A DNA stretch of 64,000 bases from assembly GCA_019637225.1 (NCBI GenBank), contig JAHBWC010000021.1:30698-94697 (forward strand), given 5' to 3'. Source of the DNA: Labilithrix sp. (GTDB lineage Bacteria; Myxococcota_A; Polyangia; Polyangiales; Polyangiaceae). The position numbers and the translations under genes are program-made. Positions within the stretch are counted from its first letter, which is position 1; every line of letters starts with the position of its first letter. Positions 9,132-17,349 of the stretch are shown piece after piece. The notes beneath the pieces are model-generated. The model searched no databases. It was not told the DNA's origin and was given only the letters and a program-made list of their open reading frames with translations.

Positions 9132-11159
9132 CTAGGGCGGCTCGCCGGGCTTCGCGGGCGCGTTCGGGTCCCAGCTGAAGCGATCGACCAGCACGGGATC
9201 GCCGTCCGCGAGGACGTCGTCCTTGCCGATCACCCACGCGTCGATCTTCCCGTCGCGCTGCACGCACAATCGGACGAAGTGCTTGTAGCCCGGGTGCCCG
9301 AGCACGGTGAACGCCTGCTGGTGCTCGAGCCCGAGGAGCGTGAGCACCGTGAGGTACACGCCGAAGATGAACGAGCCGGCGAACGCGCACGTGACGAGGA
9401 CGGCGCCGTCCGCGCCGTGGAAGGGGAGGTGAGGCAGCGCGAGGCGAAGCAGCACCGGGAGGAGCCCGAGCGCGACGCCGAACGGGATCGCGACGGCCGC
9501 GCGCTTCGCCCGCGTGCCGTGGCCCTGCATCGCGATGAAGTAGAGGAGGAGCGTGAGCAGCGTCGAGACCACGATCGACGCCGTGACGAGCGCGCTCGCG
9601 CTCCGGTGCGCCGCGCCGAGCTCGATCGACGCGAGCAGGCCGAGCGCGAGGTGCACGAGCAGCCCCGCGCGGCCGATCATGAGCTTCACCGGCACCTGGA
9701 GCGCGAGCTTCCGCGTCGCGGGGCCGTCCGGGTAAACGGCGTCCGGCGGTCCGGCCGGCTCGGGGTAGGGCGTGATGCGCGTCCCGTGGAGGAACGCGCC
9801 GCCGCCGCCCGCGATCACGTGGAGCGAGCGCCCGACCGTCCGCCGCTCGTAGTGGTGGAAGTCGCCGGCGAGGAAGAGCACGCGGTCGCGATCGAGGCTG
9901 AGGCGGCAGGCGGCGAGCATGCGCGCGCCGGGATCGTTGCGGTGGCCGTAGGCCATCGCCGGATCGCCCGCGACGAACAGCACCGCGCGCTGCGGATCCT
10001 GCTCACGCAGCTTGGTGAAGTACGCGCGCTGCCGGAAGTCGACGCGCCCGAGCTGGCGGTCCGCGCCCCAGAGGTCGAGCCCCGGCGCCAGCGGCAGCGC
10101 GAAGTAGCTCGCCTCCTGGATGGGCTCGTAGCCGCGGAGCACGAGGCGGCGCCGCCGCTTGATCGCCGTGCCGCGGAAGAACGCGCGCACGGACTTGAAC
10201 GCCCCCACGGCGAGCCCGTAGAGGCTCCCGACCTCGTCGAGGTGAATCGTCCGCGCGACGAGGCCGACCTTGCGGCCCGGACGCTGCTGCAGCCGCTTGC
10301 CGATGCGCGGCGTGGTGTCGTGATCGTCGGCGCGGAACGGCTCGTCGACGCGGCGGCGAAAGAGGCGGCCGAACCCGTCGAGCCCGTCGTACCAGTCGTG
10401 GTTGCCCGGCGTACCGAGCAGGACGCGCTTCCTCGAGCTGGCCCCGATCTTCCGGAGCTCCTCGTTCCACGGCAAGACGAGGCGATTGTAGATCTCGTCG
10501 GCGGTCGCGACCGGGTACGCCACGTCCCCGCCGAAGACGAGCATGTCGCCACGCGGGAGGAGCATGCGCTCGCCCTCGCCGTCCACGACGTCGTACGTCG
10601 ACGCGAGCATCGCGCCGACGCGCGCGCTGACGTCGCGATCGTCGCCCGTGTCCGCGGCGAAGTCGATCCAGATCGGCCGGCCGAGCGCCTCGGCGAGGGT
10701 GCTCGCGCCGTCCGGAGCGCCTCCGAGCCGGGCGCGCGCCGAGAGCACCCGCCCGGCCGCGGCCAGGAGCTCGGCCGGTGGGTTCGGGCGCATCCAGTCG
10801 CGCGCGTCGACCGACTCGGCGGCGATCGCGCGGGCGGCGAAGTTACGAAGGTGGCCGAAGAGTGAAGTGACGCCGTACCAGCGGATCCCGAAGGGTGGAT
10901 GTGCGCCTTGTCGGAAGACGAGCGGATCGGGGCGGTCGCCGCGCGGGAGGAGGACGGTCGGCGGGCGTCCCAGGGTCGAGCTTGGCGGCGGCTCGAGATC
11001 GGCGTCGAGCCGCGCCAGGTCGGGATCTTCGGCGTGCGCGCCCGCGGGCGACCCGTCCGCGGGCGCGGCCGGCCCACGTCGCTCGGCCTCCCCCACGTCG
11101 CCGGGGGCTCGCCCCCCGTCACCGCCGGGAGCCTTCGCCGCGTCGTCCTCGAGCAGCAC
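9132..11159 (-). CDS. Membrane-anchored calcineurin-like metallophosphoesterase
   Basis: A 675-residue protein with a two-metal phosphoesterase core: GDVAYP, GTPGNHDWYD and LFLAGDFHHYERR carry the Asp, Asn-His and His ligands in family order. The first ligand pair is less clear (possibly in IWIDFAADTGDD). Between the blocks lies a long basic insertion (KRLQQRPGRKVGLVAR and following). Residues about 500-610 contain four or five hydrophobic segments (LLVHLALGLLASIELG, ALVTASIVVSTLLTLLLYFI and others), followed by a soluble tail. The substrate is unknown. GTG start; its -10-like TATCCT sits 7 nt upstream in the gap shared with the divergent 11202 gene. Confidence 0.75.
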   Translation of the reverse strand: MLLEDDAAKAPGGDGGRAPGDVGEAERRGPAAPADGSPAGAHAEDPDLARLDADLEPPPSSTLGRPPTVLLPRGDRPDPLVFRQGAHPPFGIRWYGVTSLFGHLRNFAARAIAAESVDARDWMRPNPPAELLAAAGRVLSARARLGGAPDGASTLAEALGRPIWIDFAADTGDDRDVSARVGAMLASTYDVVDGEGERMLLPRGDMLVFGGDVAYPVATADEIYNRLVLPWNEELRKIGASSRKRVLLGTPGNHDWYDGLDGFGRLFRRRVDEPFRADDHDTTPRIGKRLQQRPGRKVGLVARTIHLDEVGSLYGLAVGAFKSVRAFFRGTAIKRRRRLVLRGYEPIQEASYFALPLAPGLDLWGADRQLGRVDFRQRAYFTKLREQDPQRAVLFVAGDPAMAYGHRNDPGARMLAACRLSLDRDRVLFLAGDFHHYERRTVGRSLHVIAGGGGAFLHGTRITPYPEPAGPPDAVYPDGPATRKLALQVPVKLMIGRAGLLVHLALGLLASIELGAAHRSASALVTASIVVSTLLTLLLYFIAMQGHGTRAKRAAVAIPFGVALGLLPVLLRLALPHLPFHGADGAVLVTCAFAGSFIFGVYLTVLTLLGLEHQQAFTVLGHPGYKHFVRLCVQRDGKIDAWVIGKDDVLADGDPVLVDRFSWDPNAPAKPGEPP

Positions 11160-11166
11160 ATGGATG

Positions 11167-11172
11167 AGGATA
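11167..11172 (-). promoter_or_regulatory. -10-like TATCCT, 7 nt before GTG 11159
   Basis: On the minus strand TATCCT ends 7 nt before the metallophosphoesterase start. It lies in the divergent gap before the 11202 gene. Confidence 0.4.
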
Positions 11173-11201
11173 GCGTTTTTGGGTTACCCTCGCTGGCGCC
11201 C

Positions 11202-11930
11202 ATGCGAAGAAACGTCGCTCCACTCACGTTCGCTGCGCTCTCCGCGTTCGCGTTGCTCACGGCCTCCGGCCAGGCGGGCACCCCGAACGTCAAGGGACGG
11301 ATCAGCGGCTACGAGAAGCTCATTCCCGAGGTCTACGCGGAGGCCGCGAAGCCCGAGGCGCGGCGCTGGACGTGGCGCGAGCCGTCACCGTCCGTCGCCG
11401 CGCAGTACCGCACGCTCTCGGCGAACCCGTCGCGCGACATCTGCATCGCGGCCACGACAGGCGCCAACCAGGAGAAGCAGGAGTTCCGGATGACCGTGAC
11501 GGGGGGACGCGTCTTCCCGACCACCATCGTCGTCACGCCGAACACCCAGCTCGCGTTCAAGAACTTCGACCCGTTCAAGCACCGCATCTACGTGATGAGC
11601 GCGACCGGGCAGGTGCTCCTCCAGCCCGACGATCTCCAGCCGAACGCGGTCCGCACGTGGGCGGCGCAGGGCGCGGGCCGCTACGAGGTCCGCGACGAGC
11701 TCTACCCCAGCGTCCGCACCTTCGTCGTCGTCGACCCGCAGGTCGTCAGCGTCGCGTACCCCGGCCGCGACGGAGCGTTCGTCTTCTCGCTCCCGCCGTC
11801 CGACTACGTCCTGAAGGCCTTCTTCAACGGTCGCGAAGTGGGCAAGCAGATCAACTTCTCCGCGAAGGACCGCGGCGTCGTCGAGCTCAAGGAGCCGCTC
11901 AAGCTCGACGAAGGGACAGACGCCAAATGA
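11202..11930 (+). CDS. Exported cupredoxin-like protein
   Basis: A 242-residue periplasmic protein with signal peptide MRRNVAPLTFAALSAFALL and a likely cleavage after SGQA. A central beta region (FPTTIVVTPNTQLAFKN, then DPFKHRIYVM) resembles the cupredoxin fold of plastocyanin-like domains, and the end (PPSDYVLKAFFNGREV) resembles a carboxypeptidase-regulatory strand set. A single His in FKHRIY may correspond to a copper ligand, but the usual Cys-His-Met cluster near the C-terminus is not visible, so copper binding is doubtful. The stop overlaps the next ATG (ATGA), which indicates coupling to the membrane sensor. ATG 11202 is preferred over 11160 because it opens the signal peptide. Confidence 0.7.
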   Translation: MRRNVAPLTFAALSAFALLTASGQAGTPNVKGRISGYEKLIPEVYAEAAKPEARRWTWREPSPSVAAQYRTLSANPSRDICIAATTGANQEKQEFRMTVTGGRVFPTTIVVTPNTQLAFKNFDPFKHRIYVMSATGQVLLQPDDLQPNAVRTWAAQGAGRYEVRDELYPSVRTFVVVDPQVVSVAYPGRDGAFVFSLPPSDYVLKAFFNGREVGKQINFSAKDRGVVELKEPLKLDEGTDAK

Positions 11931-13843
11931 TGATCCTGTCGCGCATCTGGTACGTCATCCTGGCCCTGCTCTTGGCCGCGGCGTACTACATCGTCGCGCT
12001 CGCCGTCGGGCAGTACAACCGCCGCAACCAGGCGGCGATGGAGGAGACGCTCAAGGCCGACAGCCAGGTCGTGAGCTGGGCGATGCAGGTCGACGCGCGC
12101 CGTCGCCTCGACGTCCTGCTCCTTCCCGCGGTCGACCCCAACATCGCCAAGGCGATCCGCGGCGCGAACGGCAAGGACGCCATCCCGGCCTCGTCGAAGG
12201 AAGAGGGCGTCAAGGCGCTCGTCGCGTTCAACGACAAGCTCCCCGCCGACTACAAGAACGACGTCCTGTTCATCGCCGACCGCGAGGGTCGCCTCGTCGC
12301 GCAGGTCGGCTACGACGCGGTCAACGGCTTCGGAGAGTTCGAGCTCGGCGGCTATCCGGCGGTGTTCGACGCGCTCCACGGCTTCCTCCGCGACGACACC
12401 TGGGTGTGGGGCGGGAAGATCGCGCGCGTCGTCACGCGTCCGGTCGAGGACGAGGTCGGCCAGCCGCCGATCGGCGCGGTCGTCGCGCTCCGCTGGGTCG
12501 ACAACTCCTTCGCGAAGGAGATCGGAAAGCGAACGCGCACGAACATCGCGTTCTTCGCGCTCGGCCAGCGCGTCGCCTCCGCGGCGAGCACCGACGGCTT
12601 CGACGAGAACTCGCTCGAGGCGCTCGGCAGCGACCTCAAGGCGGTGAGCGAGGACAAGGGCTTCAAGGAGAACGGGCGCACCGACGTGCGGCCGCTCGGC
12701 GACGACAAGGGCGGCGTTCTGTTCGTGCGCCTCCCTGGCGACGCATGGGAGCTCGGCGGCGGCTTCGCGGTCGCGCGCCCGAAGGTGGCGATCAACTCGC
12801 CCACCGGCTTCATCGCCGGCGCCGACGACACCGACAAGAAGAACGTGAAGCTCTGGCTGGTCGGCGTCATCTTCGGCGCCGCGATGATCTTCGGCTTCCT
12901 CTTCTCGTTCCTCGAGCACTCGATGCCGATGCGCGAGATGAAGGTGCAGGCCGACAAGCTGAAGAACGGCCTGATCGACACGCTGAACCTGCCTCGCTTC
13001 CGGGGCGGCTACCGTCCCATCGCGACCGACATCAACGCGGGCATCCAGCGCGTGGTCGAGAAGGGCGGCGGCACGGCGCGCAAGCCCGCGGACCTCGAGT
13101 CGATCCTCGGTCCGGTGCCCGCGCAGCCGAACATGAGCGCGTTCTCGTTCCCGCTGCCGGACGGCTCGGCGCCGCCGCAGCCCGTGCCCTCGAGCCCGGG
13201 CAGCTTCGCGGGCCCGAGCCCCGCGAGCCCCGCGGCGGCCGCGAACAATGGGCGCTTCCCTGGGGCGCCGCCGCCTCCGAACTCGCGTCCTGGGCCGCCG
13301 CCTCCGGTGAACGCCGCGCCGCCTTCGCCGGGCGCGTTCGGTCAGCCCGATCGGACGATGGCCATGCCCGGCGCGCCGCCTCCGGCCGCCGGTTACCACG
13401 GGGCGCCCCCTCCCGCCGCCGGCTCGCACAGCGCCACGGTCGCGGCCTCACCGCAGGCCGCGGGCAAGCTCAACGTGGCGCAGACCGCGCCTGCGCCGTT
13501 CCCGACGGGCGGCGGCGCGCCGCCGCCTCCCAAGAAGCTCGGCAAGGACGAGGACGAGCAGACGATGGTCGCCCAGCCCTCCGCCGACCTGATCAGCGCG
13601 GCGAGCGGCGCGAACCCCGCGCTCGATCCGGCCGCCGAGTGGCAGCAGGTCTACGAGGACTTCATCCGCACCAAGCGTGAGTGCGGCGAACCCACCGACG
13701 GCCTCACGTTCGAGAAGTTCCAGCAGACGCTGAAGAAGAACCGCGACGCGCTCATGCAGCGCCATGGGTGCAAGCGCGTGAAGTTCTCCGTCTACGTGAA
13801 AGAGGGGCGCGCGTCGCTCAAGGCGACGCCCGTCCGCGAGTGA
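11927..13843 (+). CDS. Membrane sensor-like protein with MXAN_5187-type C-terminal domain
   Basis: A 638-residue inner-membrane protein. One transmembrane helix (about 4-27) and another (about 308-330, VKLWLVGVIFGAAMIFGFLF) enclose a periplasmic PDC/Cache-like region with VLFIADREGRLVAQVGYD. After the second helix a short linker (MREMKVQADKLKNGL) resembles the junction of chemoreceptors, but no HAMP or signalling domain follows. Instead there are about 150 Pro/Ala/Gly-rich residues and a compact C-terminal domain (WQQVYEDFIRTKRECGEP, LTFEKFQQTLKKNRDALM, CKRVKFSVYVKEGRASLKA) that I recall as the MXAN_5187 C-terminal domain of myxobacteria. The first ATG overlaps the previous stop. Output mechanism unknown. 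Confidence 0.75.
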   Translation: MMILSRIWYVILALLLAAAYYIVALAVGQYNRRNQAAMEETLKADSQVVSWAMQVDARRRLDVLLLPAVDPNIAKAIRGANGKDAIPASSKEEGVKALVAFNDKLPADYKNDVLFIADREGRLVAQVGYDAVNGFGEFELGGYPAVFDALHGFLRDDTWVWGGKIARVVTRPVEDEVGQPPIGAVVALRWVDNSFAKEIGKRTRTNIAFFALGQRVASAASTDGFDENSLEALGSDLKAVSEDKGFKENGRTDVRPLGDDKGGVLFVRLPGDAWELGGGFAVARPKVAINSPTGFIAGADDTDKKNVKLWLVGVIFGAAMIFGFLFSFLEHSMPMREMKVQADKLKNGLIDTLNLPRFRGGYRPIATDINAGIQRVVEKGGGTARKPADLESILGPVPAQPNMSAFSFPLPDGSAPPQPVPSSPGSFAGPSPASPAAAANNGRFPGAPPPPNSRPGPPPPVNAAPPSPGAFGQPDRTMAMPGAPPPAAGYHGAPPPAAGSHSATVAASPQAAGKLNVAQTAPAPFPTGGGAPPPPKKLGKDEDEQTMVAQPSADLISAASGANPALDPAAEWQQVYEDFIRTKRECGEPTDGLTFEKFQQTLKKNRDALMQRHGCKRVKFSVYVKEGRASLKATPVRE

Positions 13844-13936
13844 CCACACGCGTCATTGTCGAGCGCCCGGCGTTCTGAATTGTGCGAGCTGGGCGCTCGG
13901 TCTAAACCAGCGAGCGTGAAGCTCGATCAGAATCCA

Positions 13937-14062
13937 GCTCGCGAAGCGAGCGCCGCGTGGGGTGGGGCCCTCGGAAAACCGCGCTTTTCCGGGGCGGGGC
14001 GGCGCGTGCCGCCCCGTGATGACAAGAAGCTAAATGGGCCGAGCCATGCTCGGTCATTTAGC
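13937..14062 (+). promoter_or_regulatory. Four consecutive hairpins before the FadL-type gene
   Basis: Four dyads fill 126 nt: GCTCGC-GAA-GCGAGC (13937-13951); CGGAAAA-N6-TTTTCCG (13972-13991); GGGGCGGC-GCGT-GCCGCCCC (13996-14015); and a long one with arms at 14029-14044 and 14048-14062 (GCTAAATGGGCCGAGC and GCTCGGTCATTTAGC) around CAT. The last has 14 Watson-Crick pairs, one wobble and one bulged G, and overlaps the TAGCGT hexamer of the downstream gene. The first hairpins may end the upstream transcript; the last looks like an operator. No U-tract follows any of them. Confidence 0.65.
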
Positions 14063-14064
14063 GT
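14059..14064 (+). promoter_or_regulatory. -10-like TAGCGT, 7 nt before GTG 14072
   Basis: TAGCGT ends 7 nt before the chosen GTG and supports that start over the longer open frame from 13856. It overlaps the 3' arm of the long dyad. Confidence 0.45.
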
Positions 14065-14071
14065 TGCCGCC

Positions 14072-15748
14072 GTGCACCGCCGGACCCGCCACGCGCTGTG
14101 GGCCGCCTCGTTCGTCGTCCCGACGTTCGCGGCTCTCGTCTGTTCTCCACGCGACGCGCGCGCGTCGAACGTCACCGAGGTCCCGGACAACGGCTCCGAG
14201 CAGATGGGCCGCGGCGGAGCGTGGGTCGCTCGCGCGAGCGATCCGCTCGCGACCACGTTCAACCCTGCGGGGCTCGCGGGCCAGCCGTCGCGGGTGACGA
14301 TCCAGAGCAGCCTCATCTTCCACCACACGTGCTTCACGCGCATGAAGGCGGCGGGGGACACGAGCGTCGATCTCCTCGCCGACGGCGCCGGCCGGTTCCC
14401 GCGGGTGTGCAACGACATCGAGCCCGCCGTGAACCCGCAGATCGGCGCGACGCTGCGGATCAACGACCGCCTCGGCATCGGCGCGCTCGTCATGGGCCCG
14501 TCGTCGGCCGGCGAGAAGAACTGGCCGGAGTTCGTCGAGGACGGCGCCGGCACGCGCCGCCCGGCTCCGCAGCGCTACCTGCTCACGCGTCAGGCGGGCG
14601 TCATCCTCACGCCGACCGTCGGCGTCGGCTACGAGGTCCTCGCGAACCTGCGCCTCGGCGTGAGCTTCGGCTGGGGCTTCGCCAAGATCAAGAACGCCGC
14701 GGCGACCGTCGCGCTGAACAGCGGCGGTCAGACGCCCGACAACGACGTGCGCGCGAACCTCCAGGTGAAGGACTACTTTATCCCGCGCGTGACGGGCGGC
14801 GCCCTCTGGAGCGTGACGCCCGAGATCGACTTCGCGGGCTGGTACCAGTGGACCGACGCGATCAACGCGACCGGCGACGTCGGTACGGCGACGAGCTTCT
14901 ACACCGCGGCGAACGCGCGCGGCGACGACAGCCGCGTCGGCTACGGCGACACGATCTTCAGCGACTGCGGGACCGGCCGCCCGCAGGACGAAGGCAAGTG
15001 CGGGAAGGGCGACAACGCGAAGGTGAAGTTCGTCATCCCGATGGAGGCGAAGGTCGGCTTTCGCTACCACCGGCCGCGCGTCTCGCTCGAAGAGGCGCAG
15101 ACGCAGGCGTCGCCCGGGAAGTCGTTCCGGCGCGATCCGCTCGCGAACGATCTGTTCGACTTCGAGGTCGACCTCACCTGGGCGAACAACTCGGCGATCA
15201 ACGCGCTCGAGGTCCGCTTCCCGAGCGATCCGAGCGGGTCAGGGCGCCTGCCGGTCTCGGGGATCAACTCGGAGGTCCCGCCGAACGCCGACCAGCCGCG
15301 CCAGTACCGCGACGTCTTCGGGATCCGCGTCGGCGGCGACTACAACGTCCTGCCCGACCGGCTCGCGGTCCGCGCGGGCGCCTACATCGAGACCAACGCC
15401 GGCCGGGAGCAGTTCCAGCACGTCGACTTCGCGGCCTCGCAGCGCATCGGCTTCGCGCTCGGCGGCACGTACCGCATCCGCCTCGGGAAAGATGCAGCGC
15501 GAACGGACGCCATCGAGATCATGGCGGGCTACGGGCACACGTTCTTCGCCGATCAGACGCGCACCGACCGGAGCGCGAGCGGCATCGGCGCGGTCGCCGG
15601 CGCGCCGTGCCCCGGCGACGCCACCGTCACGGGCCCGAACCGCTGCAGCGACGGCACGCAGCGCTACCGTACGAGCTGGCCCGTGAACCTCGGCACGATC
15701 ACCAACGCGCTGAACGTCATCAACGTCGGAGTGGCGTACAGGTTCTGA
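14072..15748 (+). CDS. OmpP1/FadL-family outer-membrane transport protein
   Basis: A 558-residue outer-membrane beta-barrel of the FadL/TodX family, which moves long-chain fatty acids or other hydrophobic compounds across the outer membrane. The signal peptide (LWAASFVVPTFAALVC) ends near ARA-SNVTE. The plug signature of the family follows: NGSEQMGRGGAWVARASDPLATTFNPAGLAG. The protein ends in VINVGVAYRF, the terminal Phe typical for Bam-dependent barrels. Paired Cys in surface-loop regions (CPGDATVTGPNRC) may form a disulfide. GTG 14072 is chosen because it opens the signal peptide and has TAGCGT 7 nt before it; the earlier in-frame codons cover the hairpin region and are unlikely to be coding. 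Confidence 0.85.
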   Translation: MHRRTRHALWAASFVVPTFAALVCSPRDARASNVTEVPDNGSEQMGRGGAWVARASDPLATTFNPAGLAGQPSRVTIQSSLIFHHTCFTRMKAAGDTSVDLLADGAGRFPRVCNDIEPAVNPQIGATLRINDRLGIGALVMGPSSAGEKNWPEFVEDGAGTRRPAPQRYLLTRQAGVILTPTVGVGYEVLANLRLGVSFGWGFAKIKNAAATVALNSGGQTPDNDVRANLQVKDYFIPRVTGGALWSVTPEIDFAGWYQWTDAINATGDVGTATSFYTAANARGDDSRVGYGDTIFSDCGTGRPQDEGKCGKGDNAKVKFVIPMEAKVGFRYHRPRVSLEEAQTQASPGKSFRRDPLANDLFDFEVDLTWANNSAINALEVRFPSDPSGSGRLPVSGINSEVPPNADQPRQYRDVFGIRVGGDYNVLPDRLAVRAGAYIETNAGREQFQHVDFAASQRIGFALGGTYRIRLGKDAARTDAIEIMAGYGHTFFADQTRTDRSASGIGAVAGAPCPGDATVTGPNRCSDGTQRYRTSWPVNLGTITNALNVINVGVAYRF

Positions 15749-15807
15749 CACCGCGGGCGGCTCGCGCGGGGCGCGCACGAGCGCGTAGCGACCCCTCGTC
15801 TTGGTGT

Positions 15808-15813
15808 TATGCT
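15808..15813 (+). promoter_or_regulatory. -10-like TATGCT, 8 nt before trxB ATG
   Basis: TATGCT ends 8 nt before ATG 15822; no Shine-Dalgarno is visible between them. Confidence 0.45.
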
Positions 15814-15821
15814 CCGAGGCC

Positions 15822-16784
15822 ATGAGCGAAGCGCCCCGTAAGGTCATCATCATCGGCTCCGGCCCCGCGGGCCACACGGCAGGCATCTACGCCGCCCGTG
15901 CGAACCTCAAGCCTCTGATGTTCGAGGGGCTGGCGCGCGGCGGCATCCCCGGCGGCCAGCTGATGATCACGAACGACGTCGAGAACTACCCCGGCTTCCC
16001 CGAGAAGATCGCGGGGCCGACGCTGATGAAGCACTTCCGCGATCAGGGCGTCCACCAGGGCGTCGAGATCCGCACCGAGGACGTGAACAAGGTCGACCTC
16101 TCGAAGAAGGGCGCGTTCAAGGTCTGGGCGGGCGACGACAACAAGGAGTGGACGGCCGAGACCGTCATCATCGCGACGGGCGCGCAGGCCAAGTGGCTCG
16201 GCATCCCGAGCGAGACCGCGCTGCAGGGCAAGGGCGTCAGCGCCTGCGCGGTGTGCGACGGCGCGTTCTTCCGCAAGCAGCCGGTCATGGTCATCGGCGG
16301 CGGCGACACGGCCATGGAAGAGGCGATGTACCTCTCGGGCCTCTGCTCGAAGGTCACGCTCGTCCACCGCCGCGACGAGTTCCGCGCCAGCAAGGCGATG
16401 CAGGACCGCGTCTTCAAGAACCCGAAGATCGAGATCCTCTACAACACCGAGGTCGACGAGATCCTCGACGTGTCGAAGGGCGAGGTCACGGGTGTGCGCG
16501 TCCGCAACAACAAGTCGAACGAGAAGATGGTCGTCGACGTGACCGGCTTCTTCGTCGCCATCGGCCACACCCCGAACAGCGATCTGTTCAAGGACTGGCT
16601 CGAGCTCCACGACAACGGCTACATCAAGACCAAGCCGGGGACGACGCAGACGTCGCTCGAAGGCGTCTTCGCGGCCGGCGACGTGCAGGACTTCGTCTTC
16701 CGCCAGGCGGTCACCGCCGCCGGGACCGGCTGCATGGCCGCGCTCGAGGCGGAGCGCTGGCTCGCGGCGAACTCGTCGCACTGA
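15822..16784 (+). CDS. trxB: Thioredoxin-disulfide reductase
   Basis: NADPH- and FAD-dependent thioredoxin reductase of the low-molecular-weight bacterial type, 320 residues. The FAD-binding strand VIIIGSGPAGHTAGIYAAR is at the N-terminus, GGQLMITNDVENYPGF follows, and the redox-active pair is Cys142 and Cys145 in SACAVCDGAFF. The NADPH motif VIGGGDTAMEEA and the basic HRRDEFRAS that contacts the 2'-phosphate come next. The C-terminal FAD motif GVFAAGDVQDF-FRQAVTAAGTGCMAA is intact. The start MSEAPRK (15822) is chosen over an upstream GTG because it begins the usual N-terminus and follows a TATGCT hexamer. Thioredoxin itself is not encoded nearby. Confidence 0.95.
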   Translation: MSEAPRKVIIIGSGPAGHTAGIYAARANLKPLMFEGLARGGIPGGQLMITNDVENYPGFPEKIAGPTLMKHFRDQGVHQGVEIRTEDVNKVDLSKKGAFKVWAGDDNKEWTAETVIIATGAQAKWLGIPSETALQGKGVSACAVCDGAFFRKQPVMVIGGGDTAMEEAMYLSGLCSKVTLVHRRDEFRASKAMQDRVFKNPKIEILYNTEVDEILDVSKGEVTGVRVRNNKSNEKMVVDVTGFFVAIGHTPNSDLFKDWLELHDNGYIKTKPGTTQTSLEGVFAAGDVQDFVFRQAVTAAGTGCMAALEAERWLAANSSH

Positions 16785-16815
16785 TCGCATCTGGACGGCC
16801 GCATCGTGGGAGGGC

Positions 16816-16821
16816 TACGCT
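16816..16821 (+). promoter_or_regulatory. -10-like TACGCT, 6 nt before GTG 16828
   Basis: Same hexamer as in the lexA promoter, placed 6 nt before the start codon of the cNMP-binding gene. Confidence 0.45.
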
Positions 16822-16827
16822 GCGGCC

Positions 16828-17349
16828 GTGGCGAATGACTCGGCCGCTCCGGCCGTGCAGGAGCAAGACCGCGGCGACGCGTCGGGGGCGGAGCGCGAGG
16901 CGCAGCTCGCGAAGGTCCCGTTCTTCGAGGGGCTGACGCCCGAGGCGCTCGCGATGATCGCGAACGTCACGACGGAGGAGGTGCTCGCCTACGGGACGCG
17001 CCTCTTCCAGTACGGCGACCCCGGCGACAAGCTCTACATCATCCTCGAGGGCAAGGTCCGTATCTCGCGCGAGGTCGGCGGCATGGGCGAAGAGGCCCTC
17101 GCCGTCCTCGGTCCGGGCGAGGTCTTCGGCGAGATGGCGCTCCTCGACGAGTCGCCGCGCTCGGCCGGGGCCCTGGCGCACGAGCGTTGCCGCTTGCTCG
17201 TCATCACGAAGGACGCCTTCGACGACCTGCTCTTTTTGCACAAGGACCTCGCGTACGAGGTCCTCTGGAGCTGCGTTCGCATGCTGGCGGCGCGCCTCCG
17301 GGAGACGAACGACAAGCTCACCTTCCTCTCGACGAGCGGTCGGTTCTGA
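16828..17349 (+). CDS. Cyclic-nucleotide-binding domain protein
   Basis: A 173-residue stand-alone cNMP-binding domain. The beta-roll is clear: FQYGDPGDKLYIILEGKVRIS, then the phosphate-binding cassette GEVFGEMALLDESPRSAGALA with the conserved Glu and Arg that contact the cyclic phosphate and ribose. Helices follow to the end (YEVLWSCVRMLAARLRETND), but there is no helix-turn-helix, so it is not a CRP/FNR activator; it may regulate a partner protein. GTG start. Its stop overlaps the start of the cytochrome gene (TGATG), so the two are coupled. Confidence 0.85.
   Translation: MANDSAAPAVQEQDRGDASGAEREAQLAKVPFFEGLTPEALAMIANVTTEEVLAYGTRLFQYGDPGDKLYIILEGKVRISREVGGMGEEALAVLGPGEVFGEMALLDESPRSAGALAHERCRLLVITKDAFDDLLFLHKDLAYEVLWSCVRMLAARLRETNDKLTFLSTSGRF

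Noticed and set aside
13856..14071. N-terminal extension of the FadL-type protein
   Set aside because: The extension would be encoded by the four-hairpin region and would put about 80 residues before the signal peptide.
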